Positions 61,827 to 64,000 of a stretch of 64,000 nucleotides of DNA are shown here, in pieces. A program made the translations under genes and the position numbers. Under the pieces are notes generated by a model. It made no database searches, had not been told where the DNA came from, and worked only from the letters and a program-made list of their open reading frames with translations. Location: the NCBI RefSeq assembly GCF_901538265.1, contig NZ_LR593886.1:8763738-8827737 (forward strand), written 5' to 3'. The first letter of the stretch is position 1. Every line of letters starts with the position of its first letter. The stretch comes from Gemmata massiliana. Lineage in GTDB: Bacteria; Planctomycetota; Planctomycetia; Gemmatales; Gemmataceae.

Positions 61827-64000
61827 CTGTTCGACCCGTTCCCGGACGAGGGTCCGAAACCCGCGCCGGCCCCGACCGCACCGGCCGCCCCGCCCCCACC
61901 CGTTCCGGACCCGCTCCCCGCGTTCGCTTCGGGCGAAAAGGCCAAGGCCCGCGACCTTTTGACCGCGATCCGCACCCTCCAGCGGGTCGAAGCCGAGGCC
62001 CGACCCGCAACCACCGAGGAGCGCGCGGCACTGGCCCGGTTCGGGGGCTTCGGGCCGGTCGCCCTGTCACTGTTCCCGAACCCGGCCACGGGCCGATACA
62101 AGGACGAGTCGTGGGCCGCGCTGGGCGCCGAACTCCAGACGCTCCTCGCGCCCGAGGAGTACGCCAGCGCCAAGCGTACCACGTTCAACGCGTTCTACAC
62201 CTCGCCCACCGTCATCACCGCGATGCACGCGGCCCTCACCCGGCTCGGGGTTCCCGACGACGCCCTGGTGCTCGAACCGGGGTGCGGCACCGGCAACTTC
62301 CTGCTCCCGGGCAAGCGATATATCGGGATCGAGCAGGACTCGATCTCCGGGCGCATCGCCCGTGCCCGCCATCCCGACCAGGACGTCCGGATCGAGAACT
62401 TCGCCGACACCACGCTCCCGGAACTGGACGCGGTCATCGGCAACGTGCCGTTCGCCGACGTGCGGCTCGAGTACCGCGGCCAGAAGTTCGCGCTGCACGA
62501 CTTCTTCCTGGCCAAATCGGTCGACGCACTCGCACCGGGCGGGGTACTGGCGCTCGTGACCTCGCACTACACGCTCGACAAGCAAAACGGCGCGATCCGC
62601 GAGTACCTGGCCGACCGGGCCGACTTCCTCGGCGCGGTCCGGCTCCCGTCCGACGCGTTCCGGCGAGAAGGAACCGCGGTCGTAACCGACATCGTGTTCC
62701 TGCGCAAGCGTGCCCTCGAGGAACCCCCGGGGCACGTCGATCCCGACTGGCTGAAAGCGGCGCCGACCGAGATCGAGGGCGTCACCGTTCCCATCAACAA
62801 CTACTTCCGGAACCACCCGGAGCAGGTGCTCGGCACCTACACGAGCCGGGACTCGCTCTACGGGGCGGGCTACGGGGTCCGCTCGACCGGTGACCTCGCG
62901 CACCAGCTTCGGGACGCCGTCGCGCGGCTCCCCGAACTACCGGCACGACTGCCCCGCCCGCGCCCGGTCACAACGGCTGCGTTCGTGCCCCCTCCCCCCG
63001 AGCGCCACATCGCCGAGGGCAGCTTTTTTGTCCACGACCAGCGCGTTCACCAGGTCGTCGACGGCCAACCCGCCTCGGTAGTCTACGGCGGCTCGGAACT
63101 GTGGGCCCACGGCGGGCTGGTCGGTCGGCGCGTGGCCGCACTGATCGAACTGCGTGATCTCGCGCGGCACGTGTTGCAATCCCAGAACGAAGGGTGGTCC
63201 GAACTCAACCGTGCGAACGCCCGCCGCGAACTGAACCGCGCCTATGACTGGTTCGTCTCCGCCTTCGGGCCGATCAACAAGACCACGTTCAGCGCCACCG
63301 CCGACGGGTCGGTCACCCGGCGCATGCCCAACCTGGTGAAGTTCCGCGAGGATCCGGACGCCATGCTCGTGATGAGCCTGGAGGAGTACGACGAGGTCAC
63401 CGGGGAGGCGCAAAAGGCCCCGATCCTGCTCAAGGACGTGGTGGGCCGGGCCGCGCCCGTCACCGCGGTCTCGTCCGCCGAGGACGGGTTACTCGTCGCC
63501 CTCGACCAGACGGGCACGGTCGACCTCCCGTTCATCGCCCGGCTCTACGGCAGGTCCGAAGACGCGGTCATCGCCGAACTGGGCGAACGGATCTACCGGG
63601 ACCCGGAAACGCGGCACTGGGTGCCGGCCGACGAGTACCTCTCGGGCAACGTCCGGGCCAAACTCGCCGCGGCCGAGCGGGCCGGCGTCACACACAATAT
63701 TGAGGCCCTGCGCGCGGTCCAACCCGAGGACGTGCTCCCCGGCGACATCGACGCCAACCTCGGGGCGCCCTGGATCCCGTCCGAAGACGTTCAAGCGTTC
63801 GCCGCTCACCTGTTCCAGGTGCCCGCCGACGCGGTCACCGTCGCGCACCTCCCGAAAGACGCGGTGTGGGCAGTCGAAGGGGATTACCGGGCCCAGCGCG
63901 CGGTCGCGGTCACGGCCGATTACGGCACCGAGCGGGCCGGCGGGCTGTGGCTCCTGGAGCTGGCGCTCAACATGAAGGCCCCGGTGATTTACGACCCCGA
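61827..64000 (+). CDS. DarB-like N6-methyltransferase/helicase (3' end outside window)
   Basis: The frame is open to the window end, giving about 725 residues of what is normally a protein of over 1500. Methyltransferase features: AFYTSPTVITAMHAAL, VLEPGCGTGNFLLPGKRYIG (SAM loop), DAVIGNVPFADVRL (NPPY-like NVPF), HDFFLAKSVDALAPGG. Such giant methylase-helicases (phage P1 DarB-like) ride on conjugative elements and protect incoming DNA from restriction. The start is unclear: protein character begins at LFDPFPDEGPKPAPA, whose first codon is CTG 61827; an in-frame ATG at 61455 overlaps the coiled-coil gene. A CTG start or a sequencing frameshift are both possible. Confidence 0.85.
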   Translation, partial: MFDPFPDEGPKPAPAPTAPAAPPPPVPDPLPAFASGEKAKARDLLTAIRTLQRVEAEARPATTEERAALARFGGFGPVALSLFPNPATGRYKDESWAALGAELQTLLAPEEYASAKRTTFNAFYTSPTVITAMHAALTRLGVPDDALVLEPGCGTGNFLLPGKRYIGIEQDSISGRIARARHPDQDVRIENFADTTLPELDAVIGNVPFADVRLEYRGQKFALHDFFLAKSVDALAPGGVLALVTSHYTLDKQNGAIREYLADRADFLGAVRLPSDAFRREGTAVVTDIVFLRKRALEEPPGHVDPDWLKAAPTEIEGVTVPINNYFRNHPEQVLGTYTSRDSLYGAGYGVRSTGDLAHQLRDAVARLPELPARLPRPRPVTTAAFVPPPPERHIAEGSFFVHDQRVHQVVDGQPASVVYGGSELWAHGGLVGRRVAALIELRDLARHVLQSQNEGWSELNRANARRELNRAYDWFVSAFGPINKTTFSATADGSVTRRMPNLVKFREDPDAMLVMSLEEYDEVTGEAQKAPILLKDVVGRAAPVTAVSSAEDGLLVALDQTGTVDLPFIARLYGRSEDAVIAELGERIYRDPETRHWVPADEYLSGNVRAKLAAAERAGVTHNIEALRAVQPEDVLPGDIDANLGAPWIPSEDVQAFAAHLFQVPADAVTVAHLPKDAVWAVEGDYRAQRAVAVTADYGTERAGGLWLLELALNMKAPVIYDP

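Noticed and set aside
3059-64000. A second attachment site (copy of the tRNA-Lys 3' end)
   Set aside because: No repeat of the T-arm/acceptor sequence was noticed by reading; the other end probably lies outside the window.

Overview
The window is high-GC bacterial DNA that looks like a Gemmata-type planctomycete. The evidence is a PSD1 (DUF1549/DUF1553) gene followed by a Tat-exported DUF1501 gene, a TIGR02996/leucine-rich protein, a planctomycete-style ECF sigma factor and a damaged copy of a protein family that I associate with Gemmataceae. Species cannot be fixed from sequence alone.

Layout. 1-2.6 kb is chromosomal backbone (PSD1 + DUF1501). A tRNA-Lys(TTT) at 2986-3058 is followed at once by a tyrosine integrase and an excisionase-like gene, so an integrative element probably begins here. 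4.6-10.7 kb holds small minus-strand genes with their own terminators, then a VirD4/TraD-like coupling ATPase, ParB and membrane proteins. 10.7-18.5 kb is a complete diversity-generating retroelement (DGR). 18.7-24 kb has an LRR protein and a MobF/TraI relaxase-helicase. 24.5-35.6 kb is a defence-like accessory zone: AbrB/PIN toxin-antitoxin pair, XerC-like recombinase, two HEPN-type proteins, a DUF5131 + TcmP module, decayed HNH and SET genes, and a YhcG-type PD-(D/E)XK protein. 35.8-39 kb has an aminotransferase-V enzyme between two paralogous membrane proteins. 39.3-42.8 kb is a second yhcG gene split by a group II intron. 43-49 kb is mixed. 49.2-57.3 kb is a stress/redox block (HAD, four SDRs, PfpI-like, isochorismatase-like, YciF-like, HxlR, Imm51, TfoX). 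58-64 kb returns to element-type genes and ends inside a DarB-like methyltransferase-helicase. No VirB/Tra secretion channel and no second copy of the tRNA end were seen, so the element very likely runs past the window.

The main discovery is the DGR. On the minus strand the order is ECF sigma factor, a 1434-residue target protein (Ser/Thr kinase, DUF4062, NACHT-like P-loop NTPase, formylglycine-generating-enzyme/C-type-lectin-like domain), an HRDC accessory protein, a reverse transcriptase with YMDD and the DGR-type SQ motif, and the template repeat. Template (11788-11902) and variable repeat (13583-13697) are both 115 nt and differ at 16 positions; 15 of these are adenines in the template. 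The system therefore appears to rewrite about 12 residues of the sensor tip of a kinase/NACHT conflict protein carried on a mobile element.
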